Counted from the stretch's first letter, positions 36,526 through 46,085 are shown. The stretch: DNA of 64,000 bases from Coriobacteriaceae bacterium (GCA_025993015.1 DAJPFV010000001.1:1550001-1614000), one strand, 5' to 3'. Translations and numbers: made by a program. Notes: generated by a model not told the origin, from the sequence alone.

Positions 36526-36705
36526 CAGGGCGGGGTGAAATTCCCCACTGGCGGTAAATCGGGCGGTGCCAAAGGGGTACCGTGGCGCAGGAAACGTGCC
36601 TGCGACCGGGCCGATGAGTCCGCGACCCGTGTGTGCGTTGGTTCGCATGCCGGCTGAACTGGTGAGATCCCAGTACCAACGGTTAGAGTCCGGATGAAAG
36701 AGGCA
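36526..36705 (+). promoter_or_regulatory. FMN riboswitch (RFN element)
   Basis: The conserved RFN blocks are present in order: AGGGCGGGGTGAAATTCCCC, ACTGGCGGTAAA, a GTCCGCGACCC-like block, GGTGAGATCCCAGTACCAAC, and GGTTAGAGTCCGGATGAAAG. Binding of FMN should shut down expression of the riboflavin transporter operon that begins ten bases later. The short gap to the ribU ribosome-binding site favours control of translation initiation. Confidence 0.95.
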
Positions 36706-36714
36706 GGTGATCTT

Positions 36715-37305
36715 ATGTCTGAACAGTCGCAGCATATCCATTTTGAGAACACGAATAGGTGGAGCACCAAACAGCTCGTTACCATGGCGTTGATGTGCGC
36801 CTTGGGAGCACTGTTTATGTATGTGCAGCTGCCCATCCTCCCCTCGGCGCCGTTTTTGACGTATGACCCGTCGCTGGTGCCGGCGATGGTGTGTGGATTT
36901 GCGTATGGCCCTGGTGCCGGCACCGCTGTTGCCGCTATGGCGATCGTTATCCATGCGCTTACCACGGGCGACTGGGTCGGCGCGCTTATGAACTTGGTTG
37001 CCACGATGGGCTATATTCTGCCCGCGGCTATCGTCTATCAGAAGATGCATACCTATAAGGGTGCCGTGATTGGCCTGGCGCTCGGCGTCATTGCCGCTAC
37101 GGTGCTGTCTATGGTCGCAAACCTGACCATCGGCGTTTGGTTCTGGTATGGCTCGGCCGATGTGATTTTGCCACTCATGCTTCCTGCTGTTCTGCCGTTC
37201 AACCTTATCAAGACCGTGCTTAACTCGGTATTGACGCTTGCAGTGTACAAGGCGGTCTCTAATCTCATCACGCCCAAGAAGGACCAGGTCAAAGGTCGCG
37301 CATGA
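36715..37305 (+). CDS. ribU: ECF transporter S component for riboflavin, RibU
   Basis: 196 residues from ATG 36715 (AGGCAGGTGAT upstream). An ATG at 36694 falls inside the riboswitch. Six hydrophobic helices follow a polar N-terminus; FMN-riboswitch control and ECF neighbours identify it as the riboflavin-binding subunit RibU. It overlaps the ATPase gene by ATGA. Having a dedicated ATPase and T component in the same operon means it may be a self-contained (group I) vitamin importer, in contrast to the shared (group II) modules often used by RibU. Confidence 0.88.
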   Translation: MSEQSQHIHFENTNRWSTKQLVTMALMCALGALFMYVQLPILPSAPFLTYDPSLVPAMVCGFAYGPGAGTAVAAMAIVIHALTTGDWVGALMNLVATMGYILPAAIVYQKMHTYKGAVIGLALGVIAATVLSMVANLTIGVWFWYGSADVILPLMLPAVLPFNLIKTVLNSVLTLAVYKAVSNLITPKKDQVKGRA

Positions 37306-39206
37306 TTGAGTGTCGGGGCGTTTCCTTTAGCTATGACGGTGTTGCACCGGCGCTCGATGGCATCGATCTGAACATCGAGGAGGGGGAGTTTTTCTGCATC
37401 CTCGGCGGCAATGGGTCGGGCAAGTCGACGTTTGCCAAGCATTTGAACGCGCTGCTGCAGCCCGATGCGGGAACGGTGTGTGTCAACGGCATGGACGCGT
37501 CCGATCCCGAGCTGGTCTACGATATCCGCTCGACTGCGGGCATGGTGTTCCAGAATCCCGACGACCAGCTTGTGGCGACGCTTGTCGAGGACGATGTTGC
37601 GTTTGGTCCCGAGAACTTAGGGGTCGAATCGGCCCAGATCGCGCAGCGCGTGCGCGAGGCGCTGAAGGCCGTGGGTCTGGTGGGCTTTGAGCGCCACGAG
37701 ACCCACGCTCTCTCGGGCGGACAAAAGCAGCGCGTGGCGCTTGCCGGCGTGCTCGCCATGGAGCCGCGCGTGCTCATTTTGGACGAGGCGTCCTCGATGC
37801 TCGATCCGCGCGGGCGCAAGGGCCTTATGAAGGCCTGTCACGCGCTGCACGAACGCGGCATGACCATCGTGATGATTACGCACTTTATGGAAGAGGCCGC
37901 CGAGGCCGATCGAGTCGCGGTGTTTCGGGCGGGGCGCGTTGCCATGTTGGGCACGCCCGATGAAATCTTGACGCAGGCGGACGAACTCGCGCGGCTGAAC
38001 CTGGATATGCCGGCATCGTGCTGTCTTGGCAGGGCGCTTCGTGCGAAGGGCGTGCCCGTTCACGCGCAGGTGCGCGAGGCGGATATGGTTGCCGAGGTTG
38101 CGCAGGCCTATACCGAGCGAAGTGAGGCGGGCACCGCGGGGCAGTCTTCCGCATCCCAGTCGGAAATCGCTGACGGCGCTGTTCCGGCAGACAATGAGGA
38201 CAACGCGTCAGAGCCCGTCATCGAGATTTCGCACCTTTCGTATAGCTATTCGCTGAGCGCCCGCGAGCGTCGCCGTTGGCACAAGCGTTCAGCCGCCGAG
38301 GGCGCATCGAACAAGCAGACCCTCTGGGGCAACGACCCTAGCAGCCCTTGGGCGTTGCGTGATGTGTCGCTAACGGTGTGTCGTGGCGAGTTCCTGGGCC
38401 TTGCGGGCCATACCGGTTCGGGTAAATCGACGCTGGTTCAGCATCTCAACGGACTGATTCGTCCCCAGGAGGGTTCCGTTTACGCGTTGGGGCTCGACCT
38501 GGTAAACAAGAAAGATGCCGCCGCGGTTAAGGCAAAGGTCGGCGTGGTGTTTCAGTATCCAGAGCGTCAGCTGTTTGCCGAGACCGTGGCACAGGACGTG
38601 GCATTTGGTCCGCATAACCTTGGCTTGTCGCAGGCCGAGGTTGCCCACCGCGTTGAGTCATCGCTCGCGCGCGTGGGCCTCGACCTGGCCACGGTGGGCG
38701 ACAAGAGTCCCTTTGAGCTCTCGGGCGGGCAGCAGCGGCGCGTGGCGTTTGCTGGCGTGCTTGCCATGGAGCCCGAGGTCCTGGTACTCGATGAGCCCAT
38801 GGCGGGGCTCGATCCGGCAGCCCGCAGGGATTTCCTGGAGCTCATCGGCCATCTTCATGACGAGGGCCTGACCGTCGTCATGGTTTCACACAGTATGGAT
38901 GACCTTGCCAATTGCTGCGACCGTATTGTCGTGATGAACGAGGGCACGGTGTTTGCCGAGGGTACGCCCGCTCAGGTTTTTGCGTATGCCGATGAGCTCA
39001 AGTCGATCGGCTTGGGTGTTCCCGCTGCCCAGCGCATGGCGCTGGCGCTTGCGAAGGCAGGCGTGCCGCTGCGCTTTGACGGCCTCTATACGGTTGAGTC
39101 GCTGGCAGACGAACTGGTGGACCTGCTTATCGGTCGCTCGGACGGTCCTTCTAACGTCGCGGACATTGCTAAATCCAAGACGGTCGCGCGAGAGGAGGGC
39201 TGCTAA
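37302..39206 (+). CDS. Fused ECF transporter ATPases (EcfA1-EcfA2 in one chain)
   Basis: 634 residues with two complete ABC ATPase domains. The first has GGNGSGKST (about residue 36), LSGGQKQR and VLILDEASSMLDP; the second, after a linker of about 90 residues, has GHTGSGKST (about 370), LSGGQQRR and VLVLDEPMAGLDP. In most bacteria these are two proteins. The fusion powers uptake by the S component ribU together with EcfT. It overlaps ribU by four bases and ecfT by one. Confidence 0.93.
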   Translation: MIECRGVSFSYDGVAPALDGIDLNIEEGEFFCILGGNGSGKSTFAKHLNALLQPDAGTVCVNGMDASDPELVYDIRSTAGMVFQNPDDQLVATLVEDDVAFGPENLGVESAQIAQRVREALKAVGLVGFERHETHALSGGQKQRVALAGVLAMEPRVLILDEASSMLDPRGRKGLMKACHALHERGMTIVMITHFMEEAAEADRVAVFRAGRVAMLGTPDEILTQADELARLNLDMPASCCLGRALRAKGVPVHAQVREADMVAEVAQAYTERSEAGTAGQSSASQSEIADGAVPADNEDNASEPVIEISHLSYSYSLSARERRRWHKRSAAEGASNKQTLWGNDPSSPWALRDVSLTVCRGEFLGLAGHTGSGKSTLVQHLNGLIRPQEGSVYALGLDLVNKKDAAAVKAKVGVVFQYPERQLFAETVAQDVAFGPHNLGLSQAEVAHRVESSLARVGLDLATVGDKSPFELSGGQQRRVAFAGVLAMEPEVLVLDEPMAGLDPAARRDFLELIGHLHDEGLTVVMVSHSMDDLANCCDRIVVMNEGTVFAEGTPAQVFAYADELKSIGLGVPAAQRMALALAKAGVPLRFDGLYTVESLADELVDLLIGRSDGPSNVADIAKSKTVAREEGC

Positions 39207-40006
39207 TGGAGGCGTTTTCGTTTGGCAGCTACTATCCCGGCGATAGTGCAATTCACCGCCTGGACCCGCGAACCAAGTTGCTCTTGGGCTTTGTGTTTCT
39301 GATCACGACGCTCACGGTCAGCAGCTTCCGCGGACTAGTCCCGGTCGCAATCTTCGTTGTCCTGATCTATGCCGTGTCCCGGGTGCCGGCTCGTCGCGTC
39401 CTGTCATCGATGGCGCCGCTGCTGGCGATCGTCGCGGTGGTCGCGATGCTCAACCTGTTTTCCGACCAGAGCGGGCGCATTCTGTGGCAGCTCGGCTTTT
39501 TGCAGATAAGCGAGGGCTCGCTGCATTCCGCCGCCTTTATGGCGTGCCGCCTGACCTTGATGATGGCCGGCATGAGCGCTATTACGCTCACCACGCCCAC
39601 GCTCGATCTCACCGCGGGCTTTGAGCGCCTGCTCGCGCCGTTTGCGCGTGTGGGACTTCCTGCGCACGAGCTCGGCATGATCATGGGTATCGCGCTGCGC
39701 TTTATGCCGCAGTTTGCCACCGAGATGAAGCAGACGGCCGATGCACAGGCGAGCCGCGGTGCGCGCGTGACGGGAGGCCCGCTCGGCGGCGTGCGTATGC
39801 TCGGCAGTGTGGCGATTCCGCTGTTCACGGGCGTGTTCCGTCATGCCGAAACGCTGTCTGCCGCCATGGATGCCCGTTGCTATCATGGCGAGCAGGGCCG
39901 CACACGTCTGCATGCGCTTGCATTTGGCCGCGGCGATGCGCTGGCGGCGGTGGTGACGGCGTTGCTGCTCATCTGCGTCATCGTCATCAATCTTCAACTT
40001 GTTTAG
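39206..40006 (+). CDS. ecfT: ECF transporter transmembrane component EcfT
   Basis: 266 residues; ATG 39206 overlaps the ATPase stop (TAATG). YPGDSAIHRLDPRTKLLLG at the N-terminus and the coupling-helix ARG motifs (SRGAR near 193) are typical of EcfT, which joins the ATPases to the S component in the membrane. About six helices are seen. It is the last ECF gene; the PPOX gene starts 30 bases later and may be co-transcribed. Confidence 0.92.
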   Translation: MEAFSFGSYYPGDSAIHRLDPRTKLLLGFVFLITTLTVSSFRGLVPVAIFVVLIYAVSRVPARRVLSSMAPLLAIVAVVAMLNLFSDQSGRILWQLGFLQISEGSLHSAAFMACRLTLMMAGMSAITLTTPTLDLTAGFERLLAPFARVGLPAHELGMIMGIALRFMPQFATEMKQTADAQASRGARVTGGPLGGVRMLGSVAIPLFTGVFRHAETLSAAMDARCYHGEQGRTRLHALAFGRGDALAAVVTALLLICVIVINLQLV

Positions 40007-40036
40007 GCGCGATTCGAGCGCAGGAAAGGGGTCCCT

Positions 40037-40483
40037 ATGACCGATAACGACCGCACGGCGCAGCTCGAGCGCGCCTGTTCGTATCTTAGGCGTATTCCGG
40101 CGTGGTATCTCGCCACGATCGACGTGACGGACGGACATCAGCCGCGCGTGAGGCCGTTCTCGTTTGCCATGGTCGATGATGGCAAGCTGTGGTTTTGCAC
40201 CTCGCGCGATAAGGATGTGTGGGCCGAGCTTAGCGCGAACCCCAAGTTTGAGGTTTCGGGTTGGAAACCGGGGGAGTGCTGGATCGTATTAACTGGCGAG
40301 GCCGCGCTCGAGGACGACGCGGTCGTGAGTGACCGGGTGCGCCAAGCCGGCTTTAAGCACATGGTGGGCATCGGCGAAGATCACGAGAGCGCCAACGACG
40401 GTCGCCTTGCGTTCTTCTCGGTGCGCAATATCGCCGCGCGCTTCTGTGATATCGACGGCAGCGAGGAGCGCCTGGAGCTCTAG
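40037..40483 (+). CDS. Pyridoxamine 5'-phosphate oxidase-like flavoprotein, copy 1
   Basis: 148 residues with a split-barrel flavin-binding fold: IPAWYLATIDVTDGHQPRVRPFSFAMVDDGKLWFCT is typical of the PPOX-like family. Such proteins bind FMN or F420 and reduce small molecules; the substrate is unknown. RBS GGAAAGGGG precedes ATG. It is directly behind the riboflavin-uptake operon, which makes sense if FMN is its cofactor. It is paralogous to the next gene. Confidence 0.8.
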   Translation: MTDNDRTAQLERACSYLRRIPAWYLATIDVTDGHQPRVRPFSFAMVDDGKLWFCTSRDKDVWAELSANPKFEVSGWKPGECWIVLTGEAALEDDAVVSDRVRQAGFKHMVGIGEDHESANDGRLAFFSVRNIAARFCDIDGSEERLEL

Positions 40484-40527
40484 CTCGCACAAACCAGGTT
40501 CCCAAACTAACTAGTACAGGAGGAAAC

Positions 40528-40938
40528 GTGGACGGATTGAATACGGTGTTGGAGTATCTGACGTCGGTGCCGGCATGGTATTTGGCGACGAGCGTTGACG
40601 GACAGCCTCATGTGCGTCCGTTTTCGTTTGCGCAGATCCAGGATGGCAAGCTGTGGTTTGTAACAGCGCGCACCAAAGATGTGTGGCAAGAGCTGCTGCA
40701 AAACCAGCGCTTTGAGGCCACGAGTTGGTGGCCGGGCCATGGCTGGCTTATCTTGCGCGGGCGTGCCGGCTTGGATGACCGGGCTTTAGACGAAATGCGC
40801 GAAGCCGGGTGGAAGCATCTAGAGCACCTGGGCGAGCACTATGAGGGGCCTAACGACCCCACGCTCGTCTTCTTTAGCGTCGAGGATCCCGAGGCTTTTA
40901 TCTGCAATCACGACGAATGGGTGCCGGTCGAGCTCTAG
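40528..40938 (+). CDS. Pyridoxamine 5'-phosphate oxidase-like flavoprotein, copy 2
   Basis: 136 residues from GTG 40528 behind AGGAGG. It shares the pattern VPAWYLATSVDGQPHVRPFSFAQIQDGKLWF with the gene before it, so the two arose by tandem duplication and have diverged considerably. Both keep the flavin-binding positions, suggesting both work, perhaps as partners or on different substrates. A strong terminator follows. Confidence 0.8.
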   Translation: MDGLNTVLEYLTSVPAWYLATSVDGQPHVRPFSFAQIQDGKLWFVTARTKDVWQELLQNQRFEATSWWPGHGWLILRGRAGLDDRALDEMREAGWKHLEHLGEHYEGPNDPTLVFFSVEDPEAFICNHDEWVPVEL

Positions 40939-40975
40939 CCGGCTGGCTCATCCTAACAACTTGGTTTTCGCATGG

Positions 40976-41029
40976 GCGGGCCCCGTATTGCCCGGTGCCG
41001 TTAGGAGCGCCGGTCAATACGGGGCCCGC
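40976..41029 (+). terminator. Terminator hairpin after PPOX pair
   Basis: GCGGGCCCCGTATTG and CAATACGGGGCCCGC are perfect 15-bp arms; an inner CCGG/CCGG pair adds a second level. It is followed by TCCATTTGT. Confidence 0.65.
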
Positions 41030-41073
41030 TCCATTTGTCAATTCCTTCAAGCGAATGTGTCGGGAATGTTTCA

Positions 41074-41110
41074 ATGCATGAATATGCAAGCCATTTACGT
41101 ATTCATGCAT
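41074..41110. promoter_or_regulatory. ArgR operator (double ARG box) for argCJBD
   Basis: ATGCATGAATA (41074-41084) and TATTCATGCAT (41100-41110) are perfect inverted repeats centred 26 bases apart. Each matches the half-sites of ARG boxes (TGAATA...TATTCA). The site lies 86 bases before argC, where the ArgR repressor would block transcription when arginine is plentiful. Confidence 0.75.
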
Positions 41111-41195
41111 CTTTTGGTGCTAAAGTTTCAACCCACTTCATAACGGCCGCTGCGAAATGCGCATCGGTGCATAAATCGCAGACAAGGAGTCTGAT

Positions 41196-42266
41196 ATGTC
41201 TTTGAAGGCTGGAATCGTCGGCGCGGCTGGATATGCCGGAGCCGAGCTCATTCGCCTCGTGCTCGGTCATCCCGAGTTTGAACTTGTTGCCATTACGTCC
41301 AACGCCGATGCCGGCCAGCCGCTGTCCGCGGTGTATCCGAGCTTTGCTGGCGTGAGCGATCTGGTTTTCACCACGCATGACGCCCCCGAGCTTAAATCCT
41401 GCGACGCCGTCTTCTTGGCCGTGCCGCACACGGCTGCCATGGCACAGGTGCCCGCACTGCTTGCATCTGGCGTGTCCTGCTTCGATCTTTCGGCCGATTA
41501 CCGTCTGAGCGACGCGTCTGTCTTTGAGGCATGGTATGCCGTCGAGCACACGAGCCCCGAGTTGCTCAAGACCCGCGCTTTCGGCCTGCCCGAGCTGTTC
41601 TGCCAGGACTTGGAGACCGCCGCATCCGATTATGCCGCCGGAAAGCCCGTGTTGGTCGCCTGCGCCGGCTGCTATCCCACCGCAACGAGCCTTGCAGCCG
41701 CTCCTGCCGTGCGTGCGGGCTGGGTGGCCGAGAGCGGTCCCGTGATCGTTGACGCTATCAGCGGCGTGACGGGTGCCGGCAAGTCCTGTAACGCCCGCAC
41801 CCATTTTTGCAGCGCGGACGAGAACCTGGAAGCCTATGGCGTGGGCAAGCATCGTCATACGCCCGAGATCGAGCAGATACTCGGCCTGGCCGACCGCATC
41901 GTCTTCACCCCGCACTTGGCACCGCTCAAGCGCGGCCTGCTTTCCACGGTGACGATGCCGCTCGCGCCGCAGGCTCTCGACGCGCTGGTTCTTGAGGATG
42001 TCGTCGACCATTACAAGAAGTTTTACGCCGGTCGCACCTTTGTGCGCGTGCTCGATGCCGGCCAGCAGCCCAAGACGGCTTCGGTCGTCGGTACCAATGC
42101 CGCCCAGATTGGCCTTGCGCTCAACAAGCGTGCAGGCGTGCTGGTGGCGACGGGCGCCATCGACAATTTGTGCAAGGGTGCTGCGGGCCAGGCGGTCCAG
42201 TGCGCCAACATCGTTTTTGGCTTTGACGAGCGACGAGGCTTGCTCACAGTGGCGTGCCCGGTGTAG
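41196..42266 (+). CDS. argC: N-acetyl-gamma-glutamyl-phosphate reductase
   Basis: 356 residues from ATG 41196 behind AAGGAG. Rossmann start VGAAGYAGAELIRLVLGHPE, catalytic region ACAGCYPTAT with the active-site cysteine, and HRHTPEIEQIL. It reduces N-acetylglutamyl phosphate to the semialdehyde with NADPH, the third step of arginine synthesis. First gene of argCJBD under the ArgR operator. Confidence 0.97.
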   Translation: MSLKAGIVGAAGYAGAELIRLVLGHPEFELVAITSNADAGQPLSAVYPSFAGVSDLVFTTHDAPELKSCDAVFLAVPHTAAMAQVPALLASGVSCFDLSADYRLSDASVFEAWYAVEHTSPELLKTRAFGLPELFCQDLETAASDYAAGKPVLVACAGCYPTATSLAAAPAVRAGWVAESGPVIVDAISGVTGAGKSCNARTHFCSADENLEAYGVGKHRHTPEIEQILGLADRIVFTPHLAPLKRGLLSTVTMPLAPQALDALVLEDVVDHYKKFYAGRTFVRVLDAGQQPKTASVVGTNAAQIGLALNKRAGVLVATGAIDNLCKGAAGQAVQCANIVFGFDERRGLLTVACPV

Positions 42267-42401
42267 CACATTCGATTGTTAGCGATTTGGTAGTCGGGTA
42301 TCGAGTTGGGCGCCACTTTTAAGCTGGTCTAGTAGTTGCGACCGGTATGGCGTGCCAGCCGATGCCCGCTTTTTTATTTGATATAGGGAGTCGTAGGGAC
42401 G

Positions 42402-43670
42402 ATGAATACCGACCTGATTGATATTAAGATACGCGCCGTCGAGGGTGGCGTTACGGCGGCAGCTGGCTTTAAGGCCGCAGGCATCCATGCGGGATTCCGG
42501 AAGAATCCCGAGCGCTTGGACTATGCGCTCGTCGTGCCCGATAAGCCCTGTCCCGGCGCCGGCGTGTTTACGACCAACCGCTTTTGCGCGGCGCCCGTGC
42601 AGGTGAGCCGTGTCAACCTAGGCGGTGCGGACAAGGGCTATGGCATCATCGCCGGCGTTTCAATCAACTCCGGCAACGCGAACGCTGCCACGGGCGAGAC
42701 CGGCCTAACCTGCGCGCGCGAGACGTGCAACATCGCCTCGCAGGTTATTGGCTGCGAGCCCCAGCAGATCCTGGTTGCCTCGACGGGTGTGATCGGACAG
42801 ATTTTGCCGATCGACACGTTTGAGGCAGCCGTCCCGTCCGCCTACGAGGCGCTCTCTGCCCATGGCGGTGCCGATGCGGCCCGTGCCATCATGACGACCG
42901 ATACGCATTCCAAGGAGTATGCCGTTCGCTATCGCAGCGAGGCTGCGGGCCATGCGGGCAACGCTTATACGGTGGGCGGTATGTGCAAGGGCTCGGGCAT
43001 GATCATGCCCAACATGGCCACCATGATCGCAGTTATCACCACCGATGCCCCCGTCGAGCCTGCGGCACTTCATGCCCTGCTGCTCTCGACCGTCAAGCAG
43101 ACCTTTAACAAGGTAACGGTCGATTCCGACACCTCGACCAACGACACCTGCATCATGCTTGCCTCCGGCGCCGCTGCCGCAGATGCCGAGCCTATCGTCG
43201 AGGGCTCCGATGCCTTTGACGAGTTGGCATTTGCCGTGCACGAGGTGTGCGAGAGCCTGGCGCGCAATATCGCCGCCGATGGTGAGGGCGCATCCAAGCT
43301 TGTTACGGTCAACGTTACCGGAGCCGCCAACGACGAGGAAGCTGATATCGCCGCCCGTGCCGTCGCCAACTCGCCGCTCGTTAAGACCTGCATCGCCGGC
43401 CACGACTGCAACTGGGGCCGTGTTGCTATGGCGCTTGGCAAGTGCGGCGTGAAGTTTAATCAGGAAGACGTTTCCATCGACATGATGGGCATGCCTGTCT
43501 GTCGCGACGGTCTGACTGTTCCCTTTGACGAGGACGAGGCTCTACGACGTTTCGAGGCGCCCGAGATCGTGATCTCGGCCGACCTGGGCGCAGGCGACGC
43601 GGCAACGACTGTGTGGACCTGCGACCTCACGCATGAATACATCTCCATCAACGGCGACTACCGTTCCTAG
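42402..43670 (+). CDS. argJ: Bifunctional ornithine acetyltransferase/N-acetylglutamate synthase
   Basis: 422 residues with the self-cleavage motif GMCKGSGMIMPNMATMIAVITTDA, where the Thr before Met (ATM) is the nucleophile created on cleavage into alpha and beta chains. It recycles the acetyl group from N-acetylornithine to glutamate, making the cyclic version of arginine synthesis. A separate N-acetylglutamate synthase is therefore not essential. It is preceded by GGGAG and a hairpin-rich 135-base gap. Confidence 0.97.
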   Translation: MNTDLIDIKIRAVEGGVTAAAGFKAAGIHAGFRKNPERLDYALVVPDKPCPGAGVFTTNRFCAAPVQVSRVNLGGADKGYGIIAGVSINSGNANAATGETGLTCARETCNIASQVIGCEPQQILVASTGVIGQILPIDTFEAAVPSAYEALSAHGGADAARAIMTTDTHSKEYAVRYRSEAAGHAGNAYTVGGMCKGSGMIMPNMATMIAVITTDAPVEPAALHALLLSTVKQTFNKVTVDSDTSTNDTCIMLASGAAAADAEPIVEGSDAFDELAFAVHEVCESLARNIAADGEGASKLVTVNVTGAANDEEADIAARAVANSPLVKTCIAGHDCNWGRVAMALGKCGVKFNQEDVSIDMMGMPVCRDGLTVPFDEDEALRRFEAPEIVISADLGAGDAATTVWTCDLTHEYISINGDYRS

Positions 43671-43751
43671 ATTCCAGGCATGCTGCGCATCTTGCCGCGA
43701 TTGCGGACGGCGGAGTACGGCGCGATAACGATACGAAAGACGAGGCAGATT

Positions 43752-44732
43752 ATGAAATTCGCACGCGATTGTCGTTCGAGCGAATCCAACGAAGCAACCG
43801 CGCAGCTGCTGTTCGAAGCGCTGCCGTGGATTAAGAACCTGACCGGCAAGACGGTTGTTATCAAATATGGCGGAGCCGCCATGGTTGATGAGCAGCTGCG
43901 CCGCGACGTGATGAGCGACATCGTTTTGCTCAAGATCATCGGTATGCGTCCCGTCATCGTGCACGGCGGCGGCAAGGCTATCAACGAGGCGCTCAGCCAC
44001 TACGACATCCCCGTCGAGTTTAAGAACGGCCAGCGCGTGACTACGCCTGCCACCATGGACATCGTGCGCGAGGTACTGGGCGGCAAGGTCAATCAGGAGC
44101 TGGTCGCGGCGCTCAACCACCACGGCAACCTGGCCGTGGGCGTGTCGGGCAGCGATGCCGGCACGCTCATCGCCGAGCCGCTCGACCCCGAGCTCGGTCG
44201 CGTGGGCAAAGTGACGCACGTCAACACCGACTATATCGAGCGCTTACTCGATAGCGAGTACATCCCCGTCATCGCTACCGTCGCGGCGGGGGAGGACGGC
44301 GGTTTCTTCAACATCAACGCCGACACCGCCGCCGGTGCCGTTGCCGCGGCGCTCCACGCGCATAAGGCGATCTTTTTGACCGATGTCGATGGCCTGTACA
44401 AGGACTTTAGCGACAAGGACTCGCTTATCTCCAACCTAACGCTCGACGAGGTTAACGAAATGCTCTACGGCGGCGAGGTCGATAAGGGCATGATTCCCAA
44501 GCTGCGCGCGGCCGTCGATGCGCTTACCGGCGGCGTATTTCGTGCCCACATCATTAACGGTACTACGCCGCATTCGCTGCTCCTGGAGCTGCTGACCGAT
44601 GCCGGCGTCGGCACCGTGATCCATTCCACCGAGACGGCTTACGAGTTCGATACGCATCCGCATCCGCTTTCGACGTTTGCTGCGCGTCTGACCGAAAACC
44701 TTGACGAGGTCGAGAAGCTTCAGACGGTCTAG
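43752..44732 (+). CDS. argB: Acetylglutamate kinase
   Basis: 326 residues from ATG 43752; the upstream ATG at 43680 has no ribosome-binding site. Kinase motifs VVIKYGGAAMVD, VIVHGGGKAI and NINADTAAGAVAAALHAHKAIFLTDVDG are complete. The acidic N-terminal extension resembles the arginine-sensitive hexameric form used where argJ recycles acetyl groups, so arginine feedback is likely. It phosphorylates N-acetylglutamate. Confidence 0.97.
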   Translation: MKFARDCRSSESNEATAQLLFEALPWIKNLTGKTVVIKYGGAAMVDEQLRRDVMSDIVLLKIIGMRPVIVHGGGKAINEALSHYDIPVEFKNGQRVTTPATMDIVREVLGGKVNQELVAALNHHGNLAVGVSGSDAGTLIAEPLDPELGRVGKVTHVNTDYIERLLDSEYIPVIATVAAGEDGGFFNINADTAAGAVAAALHAHKAIFLTDVDGLYKDFSDKDSLISNLTLDEVNEMLYGGEVDKGMIPKLRAAVDALTGGVFRAHIINGTTPHSLLLELLTDAGVGTVIHSTETAYEFDTHPHPLSTFAARLTENLDEVEKLQTV

Positions 44733-44801
44733 CTGACCCGCAGCCGCCCCATTCCTGCACCCATAGCCCCGCGCCGTCTGGCGCCCAACGAAAGGCATCC
44801 C

Positions 44802-46085
44802 ATGTCACTTGCAGCTCAGCAATCGCTTGAATCCCATTACGTTATGCATACCTTTGGCCGCTCTCCGGTCGAGTTTGTCGAGGGTCACGGCATGAAGCTC
44901 ACCGGCGACGATGGCCGTGAGTACCTCGACTTTCTTGCCGGCATCGGCGTGTGCAGCCTAGGTCATGGCGACCCGGCTGTGCTCTCGGCGCTCGAGGCAC
45001 AGACCAAAAAGCTCATGCATGTCTCCAATTACTTCTACATCGAGCAGCGCGGACAGGTCGCGGCGCTGCTGTCCAAGCTTGCTAACGACGACGTAGATGG
45101 TGCGCGCGTGCTTGCCGATGCCGTTGTCGCCGGCGATGAGACCACGGCAGCTGCTCTTGGTGCCCCGGCTGCGGATGAGCAGGTTTGGGAGACCTTCTTT
45201 GCCAACTCTGGCGCCGAGGCCAACGAGGGCTCGATGAAGCTCGCGCGCCTGTACGCCAAGCGTGCCGGTAATGGCGGCAACACCATCGTGTGCATGCGCG
45301 GCGGCTTCCACGGCCGTACGCTCGAGACCATTGCCGCCACCATGCAGGATTGGCTGCAGGACAGCTTCCGCCCGCTGCCGGGTGGCTTTGTGGCCTGCAC
45401 GCCCAACGATGTGGACGAGCTGCGTGCAATCTTTAAGCAGCTGGGGAGCGAGATTTGTGCCGTGATGCTCGAGCCGATCCAGGGTGAGAGTGGCGTGCAC
45501 CCCATGACCGAGGAGTTTATGGCGGCGGCGCGCGACCTGGCACACGAAGTGGGCGCCGTGCTTATCGCCGACGAGGTCCAGTGCGGTATCTTCCGCACGG
45601 GTAAGCCGTTTGCGTTCCAGACCTATGGCGTGGAGCCCGACATCATGAGCCTTGCCAAGGGCATTGCTGATGGCGTGCCCATGGGTGCCGTCGTGGCAAA
45701 GAAGGAGATTGCCGACGTGTTTAAGCCGGGCGACCACGGCTCGACCTTTGGCGGTAGCTGCTTGGCCATCGCGGCGTGTGCCGCGACGCTCTCCGCGCTT
45801 GTGCGCGGCGATTATGCCGAGCATGCTGCCAAGGTGGGTGCCTATATGGAGCAGGCGCTGGCTAAGCTTCCGCATGTGGTAGAGGTGCGTGGCCGTGGCC
45901 TGATGCTCGGCTGTGATTTGGATGATGCCGCGGGCGACGCACATGATATTGTTGCCCGCGCGCTGGCCGCCGGTGTCGTGATTAACGCTACGGGTGCCCA
46001 TACGCTGCGTTTCTTGCCGCCGCTCGTCTGCGAGGAAGCCGACGTGGACAGCCTGATCGAGATCCTGTCGGGTGTCTTGGGCTAA
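44802..46085 (+). CDS. argD: Acetylornithine aminotransferase
   Basis: 427 residues. PLP-binding class III aminotransferase motifs: FFANSGAEANEGSMKLAR, ALVLIADEVQCGIFRTGK-like and SLAKGIADGVPMGAVVAKKE with the Schiff-base lysine. An insertion of about 20 residues near position 105-130 (DADAVVAGDETTAAALG-like) is unusual. It converts N-acetylglutamate semialdehyde to N-acetylornithine. Last gene of the operon; RBS is weak (AAAGG). Confidence 0.95.
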   Translation: MSLAAQQSLESHYVMHTFGRSPVEFVEGHGMKLTGDDGREYLDFLAGIGVCSLGHGDPAVLSALEAQTKKLMHVSNYFYIEQRGQVAALLSKLANDDVDGARVLADAVVAGDETTAAALGAPAADEQVWETFFANSGAEANEGSMKLARLYAKRAGNGGNTIVCMRGGFHGRTLETIAATMQDWLQDSFRPLPGGFVACTPNDVDELRAIFKQLGSEICAVMLEPIQGESGVHPMTEEFMAAARDLAHEVGAVLIADEVQCGIFRTGKPFAFQTYGVEPDIMSLAKGIADGVPMGAVVAKKEIADVFKPGDHGSTFGGSCLAIAACAATLSALVRGDYAEHAAKVGAYMEQALAKLPHVVEVRGRGLMLGCDLDDAAGDAHDIVARALAAGVVINATGAHTLRFLPPLVCEEADVDSLIEILSGVLG

